This document shows, piece after piece, positions 16,623-24,739 of a DNA stretch of 64,000 nt. Source of the stretch: Niveibacterium terrae (GTDB lineage Bacteria > Pseudomonadota > Gammaproteobacteria > Burkholderiales > Rhodocyclaceae). The position numbers were made by a program, and so were the translations under genes. The notes beneath the pieces are model-generated. The model saw nothing but the letters and a program-made list of their open reading frames with translations, was not told where the DNA came from and ran no database searches. The stretch covers positions 2,108,001 through 2,172,000 of the forward strand of contig NZ_CP172404.1 of NCBI RefSeq assembly GCF_048213115.1, in the 5' to 3' direction. Position 1 is the first letter of the stretch; every line of letters begins with the position of its first letter.

Positions 16623-17651
16623 TTAGCCGTGGCAAGCGCGATAGCGCGCCGGCGACATGCCTGTCGCGCCCGAGAAAAAGCGGGACAGCGAGCTCTGGGT
16701 TGAAAAACCCAGACGCGCGCTGATCTCGCCCACCGGCAGCACGGTCTCGACGAGCAGTCGTTTAGCTTCCTCAACGCGCAGCTGCCCCCACAACGACGCG
16801 AAGGTCTGCCCCTCATCCTTGAGCCGTCGCAGCAGAGTCCAGCGTGAGATCTCCATCCGGGCGCAGACCTCGCTGAGTCCACGCTCGGCATCCGCGCCCA
16901 ACGCGTTGGCCTGCATGCGCGAGAGCAGCATTGCACGGACCCGGGCAGCCAGTGCGTTTGCCTGCCCCAGCTCGGCGCGCTTTGCCTCGACCCGGGGCAG
17001 CAGAAAGCGGGCGGCGAGCGGATTGTGCTGGGGGCTGGGTCGATCGAGCGCGTCGGAGTGGATGTGCAAACGATTGCGCGCTTGCCCTCCCCTGACGCGC
17101 GCACCGGTCAGCGCCTCGATCTGTCGCGTGGCGGCTTGACCCTGAAGATCGAGCTCTATCCGCATCGTCTGAGTGTCGAGCAGGTGCTTCAGAATCGCCA
17201 GCACGATGCTGAAGTTGCCGAGCGCACTGGCGCTGGAACGCAGCACCCCTGGCTCGTTCTCGTAGTCGAACAGAAGCCCGTCCGGCGCATGAGTCAGGCG
17301 CACCGTATCGACTTCCCCGATCAGGCAGCGGAAGCGCTCGTAGTTCCTGACTCCTTCCCTGGGCGTCGCGCTGACGCTCCACAGCGCGGCGAGTTCGGGA
17401 AAGTTCTCGTAGAGCAGGTCGAGTGAAAAAGGCAAGGCTTCGACATTCCGCGGCCCGAGCTGATCCATGCGCCGCTGCAGCGCGAGATGGATTTTTGCCC
17501 CAACCCGGCCTTCTCCCGAGCGCAGCGCAAGAGGCGAAAGGCCGCTCCAGGCGCAAAACGCGGCCTCGTCCAGGCCGTAGCGCGCCGCGTGGCCCGCGAA
17601 CATACGGATCAGAGCCGTCGATACTGTTTTCTGCCGGGAGCCCGCCGGCAT
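16623..17651 (-). CDS. AraC-family transcriptional regulator
   Basis: The 342-residue protein has an N-terminal region like the arabinose-binding-type domain of AraC regulators (VSTALIRMFAGHAARYGLDEAAFC near the start) and a C-terminal double helix-turn-helix: LSEVCARMEISRWTLLRRLKDEGQTF and VGEISARLGFSTQSSLSRFFSGATGMSPARYR. The ATG at 17649-17651 was chosen; the open frame extends further upstream without a better start. It marks the left border of the nif island, 85 bases from the SIR2-like gene. Target genes are unknown. Confidence 0.8.
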   Translation of the reverse strand: MPAGSRQKTVSTALIRMFAGHAARYGLDEAAFCAWSGLSPLALRSGEGRVGAKIHLALQRRMDQLGPRNVEALPFSLDLLYENFPELAALWSVSATPREGVRNYERFRCLIGEVDTVRLTHAPDGLLFDYENEPGVLRSSASALGNFSIVLAILKHLLDTQTMRIELDLQGQAATRQIEALTGARVRGGQARNRLHIHSDALDRPSPQHNPLAARFLLPRVEAKRAELGQANALAARVRAMLLSRMQANALGADAERGLSEVCARMEISRWTLLRRLKDEGQTFASLWGQLRVEEAKRLLVETVLPVGEISARLGFSTQSSLSRFFSGATGMSPARYRACHG

Positions 17652-17736
17652 CGTCTGCTGGATCACGCCACACCCGAAATCGTGTTTACCCTGCCCTGAT
17701 TGTGCCCGGAGCTCGCCCGCCCTGCTCTGATGCGGC

Positions 17737-18567
17737 TCAGGCCCGGCCGGGATTGCTCCACACGCGAGCCGACAGATCGGCCGCGAAGCGCTCAAGCGGC
17801 ATGCCCAGCCGATCGATTCCCTGCTCGGCGAGAAACTTCGCCTCCATCCGCGTCGGCTCATCGGGCAGCACGGCCCAATGTGGCCCGGCCGAGCGCTTGA
17901 TGATCTGTCGCGCGAAACTCCGACTCACCTGATCATCGAAGCGGTAGCCGAGGAACAGGAAACCGCGTCTTTCGCGCAGTGTCTGGACGATCCTGGGGAT
18001 CGGCCACTGGATGTCGATCACGGTCAGCACTTCGACGAAATCGGAGTCCGAGACCAGATAGTTTGAGGCCGGGAGCACACCGCCCAGCGGTTTGTACAAC
18101 ACGCAACCCGAGGCTTCGGCGCGCGGTTCGCCGTCGCCGCCGTAGCAGGCGGTCCAGCGCCCAGCGTGCCCGGACTGCGCCAAGCCCTGAATCTCCGACC
18201 ATTCCCCGCCCTCCTCGCTCAGAGCCTTCGCCATCGCCGCGTCGTACCAAGCATCGACGATCAAAGGCGGGCGCAGCGCGGCAAGGCACTGATGCAGGCT
18301 CGAACAGGCCGGCGGAGCGGCGAAAGCCGCGTTCATCAGCGCAACGAGGGTTTTTCGGTGCTTGAAGTTTTCGATGAACTGAGCAGCCTGGGTCAGGCGC
18401 GAACGGATCTTGAAGGGCACCGCAAGCTTGGCGCTCAGTTTCGCGACCAGCGCTTCGGGCGAGGCCGGAACCGCATACCCGGGCACGAGATCGAGCATCT
18501 GCGACCCCAGGAAGGGAATCAGCCCCCCCTGGGCGAGGCGCTCGGCGAGTTCTGCGGGAATGCTCAT
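17737..18567 (-). CDS. SIR2-like domain protein at the end of the nifB operon
   Basis: The 276-residue protein has the hallmarks of the SIR2_2-type domain: an N-terminal glycine loop (GGLIPFLGSQM), a middle segment CVLYKPLGGVLPASNYLVSDSDFVEVL, which corresponds to the Leu-His-Gly plus Thr-Asp-Tyr motif, and FLFLGYRFDDQVSRSFARQI, the late Gly-Tyr-x-x-Asp-Asp motif. Domains of this type bind or cleave NAD in several systems, often phage defence. Here it is the last gene of a nifB-fdxN-iscA-nifZ-x-nifT operon, 6 bases after nifT. Its role in nitrogen fixation is not known; NAD sensing or NifH-related chemistry is speculation. Confidence 0.72.
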   Translation of the reverse strand: MSIPAELAERLAQGGLIPFLGSQMLDLVPGYAVPASPEALVAKLSAKLAVPFKIRSRLTQAAQFIENFKHRKTLVALMNAAFAAPPACSSLHQCLAALRPPLIVDAWYDAAMAKALSEEGGEWSEIQGLAQSGHAGRWTACYGGDGEPRAEASGCVLYKPLGGVLPASNYLVSDSDFVEVLTVIDIQWPIPRIVQTLRERRGFLFLGYRFDDQVSRSFARQIIKRSAGPHWAVLPDEPTRMEAKFLAEQGIDRLGMPLERFAADLSARVWSNPGRA

Positions 18568-18573
18568 CGCGCG

Positions 18574-18783
18574 TCAATCGGCAAGCTTGCGCGCTTCGAC
18601 TGTGATCGGCAACGCGGTATCGGCGGCCATCTCCGGCAATTCCAGCTTCCAGCCGTTGGCCAGCGTCACATGCCCCCCCCAAAGACCGGGATGCTCGGTC
18701 GCGACGACGATCTCCTCGAGATCCTTCTTGGCGACATAGGCGGACAGCTCACCGCGAGGGGTTCTGCGAAGCGTGACTTTCAT
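18574..18783 (-). CDS. nifT: Nitrogen fixation protein NifT/FixU
   Basis: The 69-residue protein matches the NifT/FixU family along its whole length: MKVTLRR, LSAYVAKKDLEE, LWGGHVTLANGWKLELPEM and LPITVEARKL are conserved. Its precise role is unknown and deletion is usually tolerated in other diazotrophs. The ATG at 18781-18783 follows the upstream gene by 10 bases and has GAGAGAGA in front. Confidence 0.93.
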   Translation of the reverse strand: MKVTLRRTPRGELSAYVAKKDLEEIVVATEHPGLWGGHVTLANGWKLELPEMAADTALPITVEARKLAD

Positions 18784-18793
18784 GATCTCTCTC

Positions 18794-19147
18794 TCAAGGC
18801 CAGAAGATGCGCAAAGGATCGGCGCACAACAGCGATAGAAGTTCATCGACACGGGCACCGCTGTCGACGGTGCACCAGCAATCGGCCTCGCGATCGCGCG
18901 CGGCCAGGGTCCAGAAATCCGCCTGGATGCGGCGAATCAGCGCGATGTCTATCGTGCCGCCCGCCTCATCGACGCTGCGCGAACAGCAGGGACTGACAAT
19001 CTTCCAGCCCTCGGCCACACAGAACACCTCCGGGTGTACATAGCGATAACGAACGCGCTCGCGCAGCGCCCGCGCAATGCGGCGGCGCACGAACTCGGGC
19101 GCATCGCAGACAATTCCGGAGCTGTCCGTTGCGCGCTCGCCCTCCAT
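18794..19147 (-). CDS. Unknown protein between nifZ and nifT
   Basis: The protein has 117 residues from the ATG at 19147, or 133 if an earlier ATG at 19195, overlapping nifZ by 41 bases, is used. It begins with a charged segment, then EFVRRRIARALRERVRYRYVHPEVFCVAEGWKIVSPCCSRSVD and ends DFWTLAARDREADCWCTVDSGARVDELLSLLCADPLRIFWP. It is Cys-rich (a CC pair and a CWC triplet). It may belong to the DUF3024-like proteins seen near nif genes, but I am not sure. Its position in the operon suggests a role in nitrogenase maturation or protection. Confidence 0.6.
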   Translation of the reverse strand: MEGERATDSSGIVCDAPEFVRRRIARALRERVRYRYVHPEVFCVAEGWKIVSPCCSRSVDEAGGTIDIALIRRIQADFWTLAARDREADCWCTVDSGARVDELLSLLCADPLRIFWP

Positions 19148-19154
19148 GCCATGT

Positions 19155-19457
19155 TCAGAGGCCGGCACCTGAGCCGTCTCCGGATGGCTGGCCATCGAGG
19201 GGAATCAGCTCCCTGGCCTTCATCCCGACCCGGTAACCGTGGGCAATGAACTCGACCGAATAGATGTAGAACTGCTGAAGGAAAGTGCCGATTCCTGTCA
19301 CATAGCCGACATCGCCTTTGCAGACCAGGACTTCACCAATGTCCTTGCCGGCAAACGTGCCGTCGTTGCGGATCGTGAAGCGGCTGGCGACCTTGTCTCC
19401 GAAATCGTACAAGGGCGGGGCGTCGATCTCGACTTCATCACTGTCGCGGCGGGTCAT
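19155..19457 (-). CDS. nifZ: Nitrogen fixation protein NifZ
   Basis: The 100-residue protein has the conserved NifZ core: YDFGDKVASRFTIRNDGTFAGKDIGEVLVCKGDVGYV followed by GTFLQQFYIYSVEFIAHGYRVGMKARELIPL. NifZ assists formation of the P-cluster of the NifDK protein, in the second half of the tetramer. The gene stands 15 bases after the IscA-like gene and is tightly linked to nifB, as is common in Alpha- and Betaproteobacteria. Confidence 0.95.
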   Translation of the reverse strand: MTRRDSDEVEIDAPPLYDFGDKVASRFTIRNDGTFAGKDIGEVLVCKGDVGYVTGIGTFLQQFYIYSVEFIAHGYRVGMKARELIPLDGQPSGDGSGAGL

Positions 19458-19472
19458 CGGACTCTCCCGTCA

Positions 19473-19841
19473 TCAGAGGCGCGGCGCGGAGCGCAGCTGG
19501 GCGAGGCCCACAATCGCCGGCGCAGCGCTCCCGCAGCAGTGGACGGAAGACCCCGGCACTTGGACCACGAAACCGCTCGCCAGCCGGTTGTCGACGAAAT
19601 CGACACTGAACTCGCCGCTCAGGGCCTGGGTCGCCGCGGGCAGGAACAGGCGAACACCTTCGCTAATCTGCAGCGAGTCGCCCTCGGACAGCGAAGGCTC
19701 GACCGAGAAATCCACGCTCCAGCCCGAACACCCGCCAGCCCTGAGGGTGATCCTGAACCCCGAGTCGGGGCCTTGGCCGCAAGCGCGCAGTATCCGCCTA
19801 ACGAAGCGCCAGGCGGCAGGCGTCAGCACCAGGCTGGCCAT
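19473..19841 (-). CDS. IscA/HesB-family protein of the nifB operon, variant Cys motif
   Basis: The 122-residue protein has the A-type Fe-S carrier fold: LTPAAWRFVRRIL, then FRITLRAGGCSGWSVDFSV with Cys38, and DNRLASGFVVQVPG. The two C-terminal cysteines, normally Cys-Gly-Cys, are here adjacent (Cys102-Cys103 in VHCCGSA), so the metal site is altered. The ATG is followed closely by fdxN (1-base gap upstream), so the genes are translated together. It probably serves cluster delivery to NifB or the nitrogenase, but the changed ligand motif makes the function uncertain. Confidence 0.8.
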   Translation of the reverse strand: MASLVLTPAAWRFVRRILRACGQGPDSGFRITLRAGGCSGWSVDFSVEPSLSEGDSLQISEGVRLFLPAATQALSGEFSVDFVDNRLASGFVVQVPGSSVHCCGSAAPAIVGLAQLRSAPRL

Positions 19842-19842
19842 A

Positions 19843-20031
19843 TCAGGCCTTGATGATGCAGTCGTCGATCGGGCAGGCCGCGCGGCACTGCGGCGCGTCG
19901 CCATCGCATTCCGAGCACAGCCCGGCATCGATGACAAAAGAGCCCTTCTTTTCGCTGATCGCATCGTTCGGGCACTCGGACTCGCAGGCCGAACAGCCGG
20001 TGCAGTACATGCTGACGATTTTCATGCTCAT
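19843..20031 (-). CDS. fdxN: 2[4Fe-4S] ferredoxin FdxN
   Basis: The 62-residue ferredoxin has CTGCSACESECP (Cys10, 13, 16, 20) and a second set CSECDGDAPQCRAACP (Cys39, 42, 49, 53), the spacing of nif-type FdxN proteins. Such ferredoxins donate electrons to nitrogenase or to NifB. The start MSMK at 20031 has GAGGAG 8 bases ahead; the internal MK is an alternative. It lies 26 bases downstream of nifB. Confidence 0.93.
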   Translation of the reverse strand: MSMKIVSMYCTGCSACESECPNDAISEKKGSFVIDAGLCSECDGDAPQCRAACPIDDCIIKA

Positions 20032-20057
20032 CGTGGTTCTCCTCGTGAATGGCGGCC

Positions 20058-21581
20058 TCAGGCGGCCGCGGTGAAAGCGCCCTGGCGCAGCGCGGCATCT
20101 CCGCGCTCGCGGTGCTCGGTTTCGCCGCGCGTGACCCGGACCGAGTAGTCGGCGAACCAGTCGAGCACGGCCTTCTCGATGAACTCGCCAGCATGGCGCT
20201 GATCGACTTCGATGCCTGCCGCCGCGAGCTCCTGGCGTGGACAAGCGCCGATCTTCGCAACCAGCAGCGCATGGCAGTCGTTGATCGCAGCGATGATTGA
20301 GGGCAGCTCCTCGTCTTCCCCCCAGCCGCCCTGGCAGTACAGATCGACGCGGCGATGACCGATGAAGTGGACACCCTGCTCCGAGACCTCAAAGATCTGG
20401 AACTCGTCGGCATGGCCGAAGTGCTGATTGATCCGCCCTTGACCGCGGCTTGCGACCGCGACGTGCACGCTCAGTCCCGACTCGGGCAGGCTTTCCCCGC
20501 CCCCCCGCCGCGCGCGCTGCTGGGCGAGACTGTCGGCTTCGAGCTCACGCATTGAAGCGCTGTGTGCAGCAGAATCGAAGCTCGGCACCAGTGCATCGAG
20601 CGCGTCGAGCGAGAACTCCTCGCTCCTGTCCTCGCCGAGCAGCCCGACCGCATCGGCCCGACACTGTCGGCAGTGACGCATCAGCTGCGCTCCGCCCGAG
20701 CATTCGTCCTGAACCGCTTTGAGCTGCTGAGCCGTTGGGCCGCGTTGACCGGCGAGGCCGAAGACCGTGCCGTGCGCCGGATCGGAGATCAGCGGCATGA
20801 TGTTGTGCAGGAAAGCGCCTCTCGCCTTGACTTCGCGGTTCAGGCTGACCAGATGATGATCGTTGATGCCCGGAATCAGCACCGAGTTGATCTTCGCGAG
20901 CACGCCACGCTCGGTCAGCTTTTCGAGGCCCAGGAGCTGGCGCCCGGCGAGGATCTTCGCCGCTTCCAGTCCTTCGTAACGACGGTGCCCGTGGAAAATC
21001 CACGGGTAGATCCTCGCACCGACCAACGGATCGAGCGCGCTGATCGTGATCGTCACATGGTCGATGCCGAGCGCGCAGATCTCGTCGATGTGATCGGCCA
21101 GCGCGAGCCCGTTCGTCGACAAGCATAGCTTCAGTCCGGGTGCCTGCTCGCGCAAGGCTCTGAACGTCGCAAAGGTCTTGTCGGGATTGGCCAGCGCATC
21201 GCCGGGGCCGGCGATGCCGACCACGCTCAGCCTGGGAATCCGCTTCGCGACAACGAGAACCTTGCGCACCGCCTGTTCGGGCGTGAGCCTTTCGGAGACG
21301 ACTCCGGGCCGGGATTCATTCGAACAGTCGTACTTGCGGTTGCAGTAATTGCATTGGATGTTGCAGGCCGGGGCAACCGCGATATGCATCCGCGCGTAAT
21401 GGTGGTGAGCCGACTCCGAATAACAGGGGTGGTCCTTGATCCTGTCCCAGACTCCGGGCGGCAGCTCATCTGGACCCTCTTGACTGCCGCAAGAGGCGCT
21501 GGCGCAGCCGACCGGTTGGGAGGCCAGAGCCGAGCCCCTGCTCTGCAGATCGGAAAAACGGATGTAGGTGGCTGGCGGCAT
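20058..21581 (-). CDS. nifB: FeMo-cofactor synthesis protein NifB
   Basis: The 507-residue radical SAM enzyme makes NifB-co, the 8Fe-9S-C precursor of FeMo-cofactor. The SAM cluster motif is CNIQCNYC (Cys73, 77, 80), preceded by HHHYARMHIAVAPA and followed by GIAGPGDALANPDKTF. From about residue 390 a NifX-like domain (VHVAVASRGQGRINQHFGHADEFQIFE) is fused, as in most proteobacterial NifB. It leads an operon of seven genes that ends with the SIR2-like gene. A -24/-12 promoter and a NifA site lie upstream. Confidence 0.97.
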   Translation of the reverse strand: MPPATYIRFSDLQSRGSALASQPVGCASASCGSQEGPDELPPGVWDRIKDHPCYSESAHHHYARMHIAVAPACNIQCNYCNRKYDCSNESRPGVVSERLTPEQAVRKVLVVAKRIPRLSVVGIAGPGDALANPDKTFATFRALREQAPGLKLCLSTNGLALADHIDEICALGIDHVTITISALDPLVGARIYPWIFHGHRRYEGLEAAKILAGRQLLGLEKLTERGVLAKINSVLIPGINDHHLVSLNREVKARGAFLHNIMPLISDPAHGTVFGLAGQRGPTAQQLKAVQDECSGGAQLMRHCRQCRADAVGLLGEDRSEEFSLDALDALVPSFDSAAHSASMRELEADSLAQQRARRGGGESLPESGLSVHVAVASRGQGRINQHFGHADEFQIFEVSEQGVHFIGHRRVDLYCQGGWGEDEELPSIIAAINDCHALLVAKIGACPRQELAAAGIEVDQRHAGEFIEKAVLDWFADYSVRVTRGETEHRERGDAALRQGAFTAAA

Positions 21582-21628
21582 TGCGGCTTCCTTGCTGGCT
21601 GTCGCAGCGTTTTGTCTGCAAAGGCTTT

Positions 21629-21644
21629 AGCCAGATCCGTGCCA
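21629..21644 (-). promoter_or_regulatory. Sigma-54 (-24/-12) promoter of nifB
   Basis: The minus strand reads TGGCACGGATCTGGCT, which agrees with TGGCACG-N4-TTGCW except for one base in the -12 box. It lies 48 bases before the nifB ATG. Confidence 0.88.
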
Positions 21645-21708
21645 TGTCAAATTTTCCCTTCATTTCAATCAACTTGCGCAATGGCCCTCTCCGTCAATTC
21701 CGACAATG

Positions 21709-21784
21709 CGTCGCGCATGCGACAAAAGCCACAAATCCCGGAGCCGCGAGATGTCATGATGGCCAAACTGTGTCTGCCAGAACA
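21709..21784. promoter_or_regulatory. NifA binding sites upstream of nifB
   Basis: An exact TGT-N10-ACA site stands at 21769-21784 (TGTGTCTGCCAGAACA), 125 bases upstream of the -24 element. A second near-site at 21709-21724 reads TGTCGCATGCGCGACG on the minus strand, with ACG in place of ACA. NifA binds such sites and contacts sigma-54 polymerase by looping. Confidence 0.72.
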
Positions 21785-22123
21785 CGCTTTTGCATGGAGC
21801 TCATCTGGTCTAGATTGATTTCTGTGGCGTCAATTCGCACATAGATCTGCGTGGGACGAGTCGAGTCCCTGGAACGGACAGCCCCCGACGACAGGAGCTT
21901 TCGATGCACCGATTGAAGTCAATGGCATGGCGGCTCCTGAGGCGAGCGGAGCTCCGAACCGAACACCGCTTTGTGTTCCCACGAAATCCCGCTTCCGCAC
22001 ATCGGCAAGCTCTCTACCCTCCTCTCCGCTGCTGATCCATGCACATTTCCCGGACGTCGCGGGAGCAAGGACAGCCGCCGCAGTGCGTGCTGTTTCGCAT
22101 TTCTCGATTTCAGGCCAAAAACC
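21785..22123. other. Leader region of the chemosensory operon
   Basis: No gene can be supported here. A weak GG-N10-GC pair at 21893-21908 (AGGAGCTTTCGATGCA) could be a sigma-54 promoter for the downstream STAS-cheA-mcp-cheW genes, 109 bases from the NifA site on the nifB side, but its -24 part is poor. No clear sigma-70 promoter is visible. Confidence 0.35.
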
Positions 22124-22420
22124 ATGGACATCGAAGACGCGGTCGGTCACATCGGAATCAAGGGCGAGCTCAACATCTATACGGCAGCCGCTTTGCGTCA
22201 GCTGCTGCTCGATGCCTTGAACGCCGGTTCGCAAGTTGAAATCGATCTATCCGAAGTCAACGAGATGGACAGCGCAGGCTTGCAGCTTCTGGTTGCGGCA
22301 AGGCGGGAAGCGGCTAGACAGGGTAAGCCCCTCAGGTTTTCCGGAGGCAGTCGGGCCGTACTCGATCTGCTTGATCTGTGTGCACTGTCAACGATCCTCG
22401 ACGAGCCCAGCTCGGTTTGA
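22124..22420 (+). CDS. STAS-domain protein
   Basis: The 98-residue protein is a single STAS domain, the fold of anti-sigma factor antagonists: MDIEDAVGHIGIKGELNIYTAAALRQLLLDAL, then VEIDLSEVNEMDSAGLQLLVAARREA with the Ser after Asp that is phosphorylated in SpoIIAA-type proteins, and a C-terminal RAVLDLLDLC helix. It heads the chemosensory operon, 12 bases before cheA. STAS proteins at this position occur in several chemosensory clusters; what it does there is unclear. Confidence 0.85.
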   Translation: MDIEDAVGHIGIKGELNIYTAAALRQLLLDALNAGSQVEIDLSEVNEMDSAGLQLLVAARREAARQGKPLRFSGGSRAVLDLLDLCALSTILDEPSSV

Positions 22421-22432
22421 CGGGAAGAAACG

Positions 22433-24739
22433 ATGGAACTCGACGAATCGCTACAGCTCTTCATCGTTGAAGCCCGAGAGCTGCTGGAACAGATGGAAAA
22501 CGCGCTGCTGCGCGTCGAGCAGATGCCCGACGACTCGGACACGATCAACGCGATCTTCCGCGCGGCGCACACGATCAAGGGTTCTGCCGGCCTGTTCGGT
22601 CTGGATCACATCGTCGGTTTCACCCACACGGCCGAGAGCGTCCTCGACCGGGTCCGCAGCGGACAGCTCGCGATCTGCTCCGAGCTGGTCGTCGTTCTCC
22701 TCGGTGTCTGCGACCACCTCGGGCTGCTGATCACGAGAATCGCCGAAGGAACCGAACACGACAAAGAAACGCAGCGAAGCAGTGACGATCTGGCGGACAA
22801 GCTCAAGGCCTGGCTCCCGGAGAAGGATCAACCCTCATCTCCCCACCCGGTCGCACCAGAGCAGGAGACGGCGCAGACAGAAGGCGTCAGCTCCGAAAAC
22901 TGGCACATCTCGCTACGTTTCAGCCCCGACGTGCTGCGCAACGGCATGGATCCGTTGTCCTTCATCCGCTATCTGAAACGAATCGGTGAGATCAGCGAGA
23001 TCGTCACGCTGATCGAGCACATTCCGCCCCTGAGCGAGCTCGACCCCGAGGCCTGCTATCTCGGCTTTGAAATCAGCTTTCGAACCGATGCAGACAAGGC
23101 CGCAATCGAAGATGTTTTCGAGTTCGTCCGTGATGACGCACACATCGGCATCCTTCCCCCGCACAGCAAGATCACCCAGTACCAGAAGCTGATCGACGAG
23201 ATGCCGGAGGAGGAGATGCTGCTTGGCGAGATCCTCGTGCGCTGCGGCACCTTGACGCGGGCGGAACTCGAAGACGCGCTGAACCACCAGGGTAACGGCC
23301 AACAAAAACCGCAGAGCCCAATCGGCCAGCTGCTGATGGATCAGAAGAGGGTTCATCCTCAGGTCGTCGCCGCCGCACTCGACAAGCAGAAGAGAGTCAA
23401 GGAAGCGAGGGGAACAGGATCGGACTCTGGATCAATCCGCGTCAATGCCGTGAAGCTCGATGAGCACATCAACCAGATCGGCGAGTTGATCATCGCCAGC
23501 GCTGGAGCCAAGCTGATCGCCCAGCACGTGAGCGCCCCAGACCTGCTCGAAGCGCTGGCGCGGCTCTCCCGCCTGGTCGAGGAAATCCGCGATTCGGCGC
23601 TGAGCCTGCGCATGGTGCAGATCGGAGCCACTTTCAACCGCTTCCAGAGGGTCGTACGTGACGTCAGCGCCGAGCTGGGCAAGGACATCCGGCTGGAGAT
23701 CCTCGGCGCAGAGACAGAACTGGACAAAACCGTCGTCGAGAAAATCACCGATCCGCTGACCCATCTAGTGCGCAACTCGATGGATCACGGCATCGAAGCC
23801 GCCGAGGAAAGGCTGGCCTGCGGCAAACCTGCATTTGGCACGATAACGCTTAATGCCTTCCACGACTCGGGAAGCATCGTGATCGAAGTGTCTGACGATG
23901 GCGCGGGGCTCAAGCGCGAGCGCATCAGGGCCAAGGCGATCGAGCGCGGCCTGATCCGGGCGGATCAGACGCTCTCGGATCAGGACATCGACCAGCTGAT
24001 CTTCGAACCCGGGTTTTCGACCGCGGATCAGCTCAGCAATCTCTCGGGGCGGGGCGTCGGCATGGATGTCGTGCGCCGCAACATCGCCGCCCTGCGCGGA
24101 AGCATAGAGATCGCCAGCAACGAAGGCCAGGGCACCCGCCTGAGAATCCGCCTGCCGCTGACTCTGGCGATCATCGATGGCTTTCTGGTCGGAGTCGGCA
24201 ACTCGTGCTTCGTGATCCCTCTGGACACGGTCGTCGAATGCGTCGAACTGCCTGACGCAGAGAGCAGCGAGAACAGCGACCACTTGAACCTGCGCGGTGA
24301 AGTCCTTCCCTTTATCCGGCTCAAGCAGCTCTTCGCGATCCCAGACCAAGCACCAGGGATGGATGGCGAGAATTCCTGCGGCGATCGCCTGGGCTCAGGA
24401 CCTTCACTGCTCAGCGCAGAGGGGGCTGCCGCGCTGGCCGCCGACGAGGATCTTCACTTCCTGCTCGATCCGGTTCAGCGGGAGAACGTCGTCGTCGTCC
24501 AGTACGCCGGACATCGTGCCGGGTTGGTCGTCGATCGCCTCAGAGGGGAATTCCAGACCGTGATCCGTCCCTTGGGCGCGATGTTCGAAGGACTCAGTGG
24601 CATCAGCGGCTTCACGATCCTCGGCGATGGCCGGGTTGCGCTGATTCTTGATGTCCCCGGTCTGGTCAATCGCGTCATCAAAAGTGAAAGCAAGCGTCGT
24701 CAAAACCGTTCGATCCCGTTCACTGGAGAGGGGAAATGA
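22433..24739 (+). CDS. cheA: CheA-type chemotaxis histidine kinase
   Basis: The 768-residue kinase has an Hpt domain with His46 (FRAAHTIKGSAGLFG), a long variable middle, the dimerisation helices from about residue 335 (SIRVNAVKLDEHINQIGELI), an ATPase domain with HLVRNSMDHGIE and SDDGAGLKRE and GFSTADQLSNLSGRGVGMDVV, and a C-terminal CheW-like domain. The middle contains two short repeats (LGEILVRCGTLTRAELEDALNHQ and IGQLLMDQKRVHPQVVAAALDKQ, about residues 263-325) similar to the helical N-domain of GspE/MshE-like ATPases. No response regulator gene is nearby. Stop and mcp start overlap (ATGA). Confidence 0.93.
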   Translation: MELDESLQLFIVEARELLEQMENALLRVEQMPDDSDTINAIFRAAHTIKGSAGLFGLDHIVGFTHTAESVLDRVRSGQLAICSELVVVLLGVCDHLGLLITRIAEGTEHDKETQRSSDDLADKLKAWLPEKDQPSSPHPVAPEQETAQTEGVSSENWHISLRFSPDVLRNGMDPLSFIRYLKRIGEISEIVTLIEHIPPLSELDPEACYLGFEISFRTDADKAAIEDVFEFVRDDAHIGILPPHSKITQYQKLIDEMPEEEMLLGEILVRCGTLTRAELEDALNHQGNGQQKPQSPIGQLLMDQKRVHPQVVAAALDKQKRVKEARGTGSDSGSIRVNAVKLDEHINQIGELIIASAGAKLIAQHVSAPDLLEALARLSRLVEEIRDSALSLRMVQIGATFNRFQRVVRDVSAELGKDIRLEILGAETELDKTVVEKITDPLTHLVRNSMDHGIEAAEERLACGKPAFGTITLNAFHDSGSIVIEVSDDGAGLKRERIRAKAIERGLIRADQTLSDQDIDQLIFEPGFSTADQLSNLSGRGVGMDVVRRNIAALRGSIEIASNEGQGTRLRIRLPLTLAIIDGFLVGVGNSCFVIPLDTVVECVELPDAESSENSDHLNLRGEVLPFIRLKQLFAIPDQAPGMDGENSCGDRLGSGPSLLSAEGAAALAADEDLHFLLDPVQRENVVVVQYAGHRAGLVVDRLRGEFQTVIRPLGAMFEGLSGISGFTILGDGRVALILDVPGLVNRVIKSESKRRQNRSIPFTGEGK

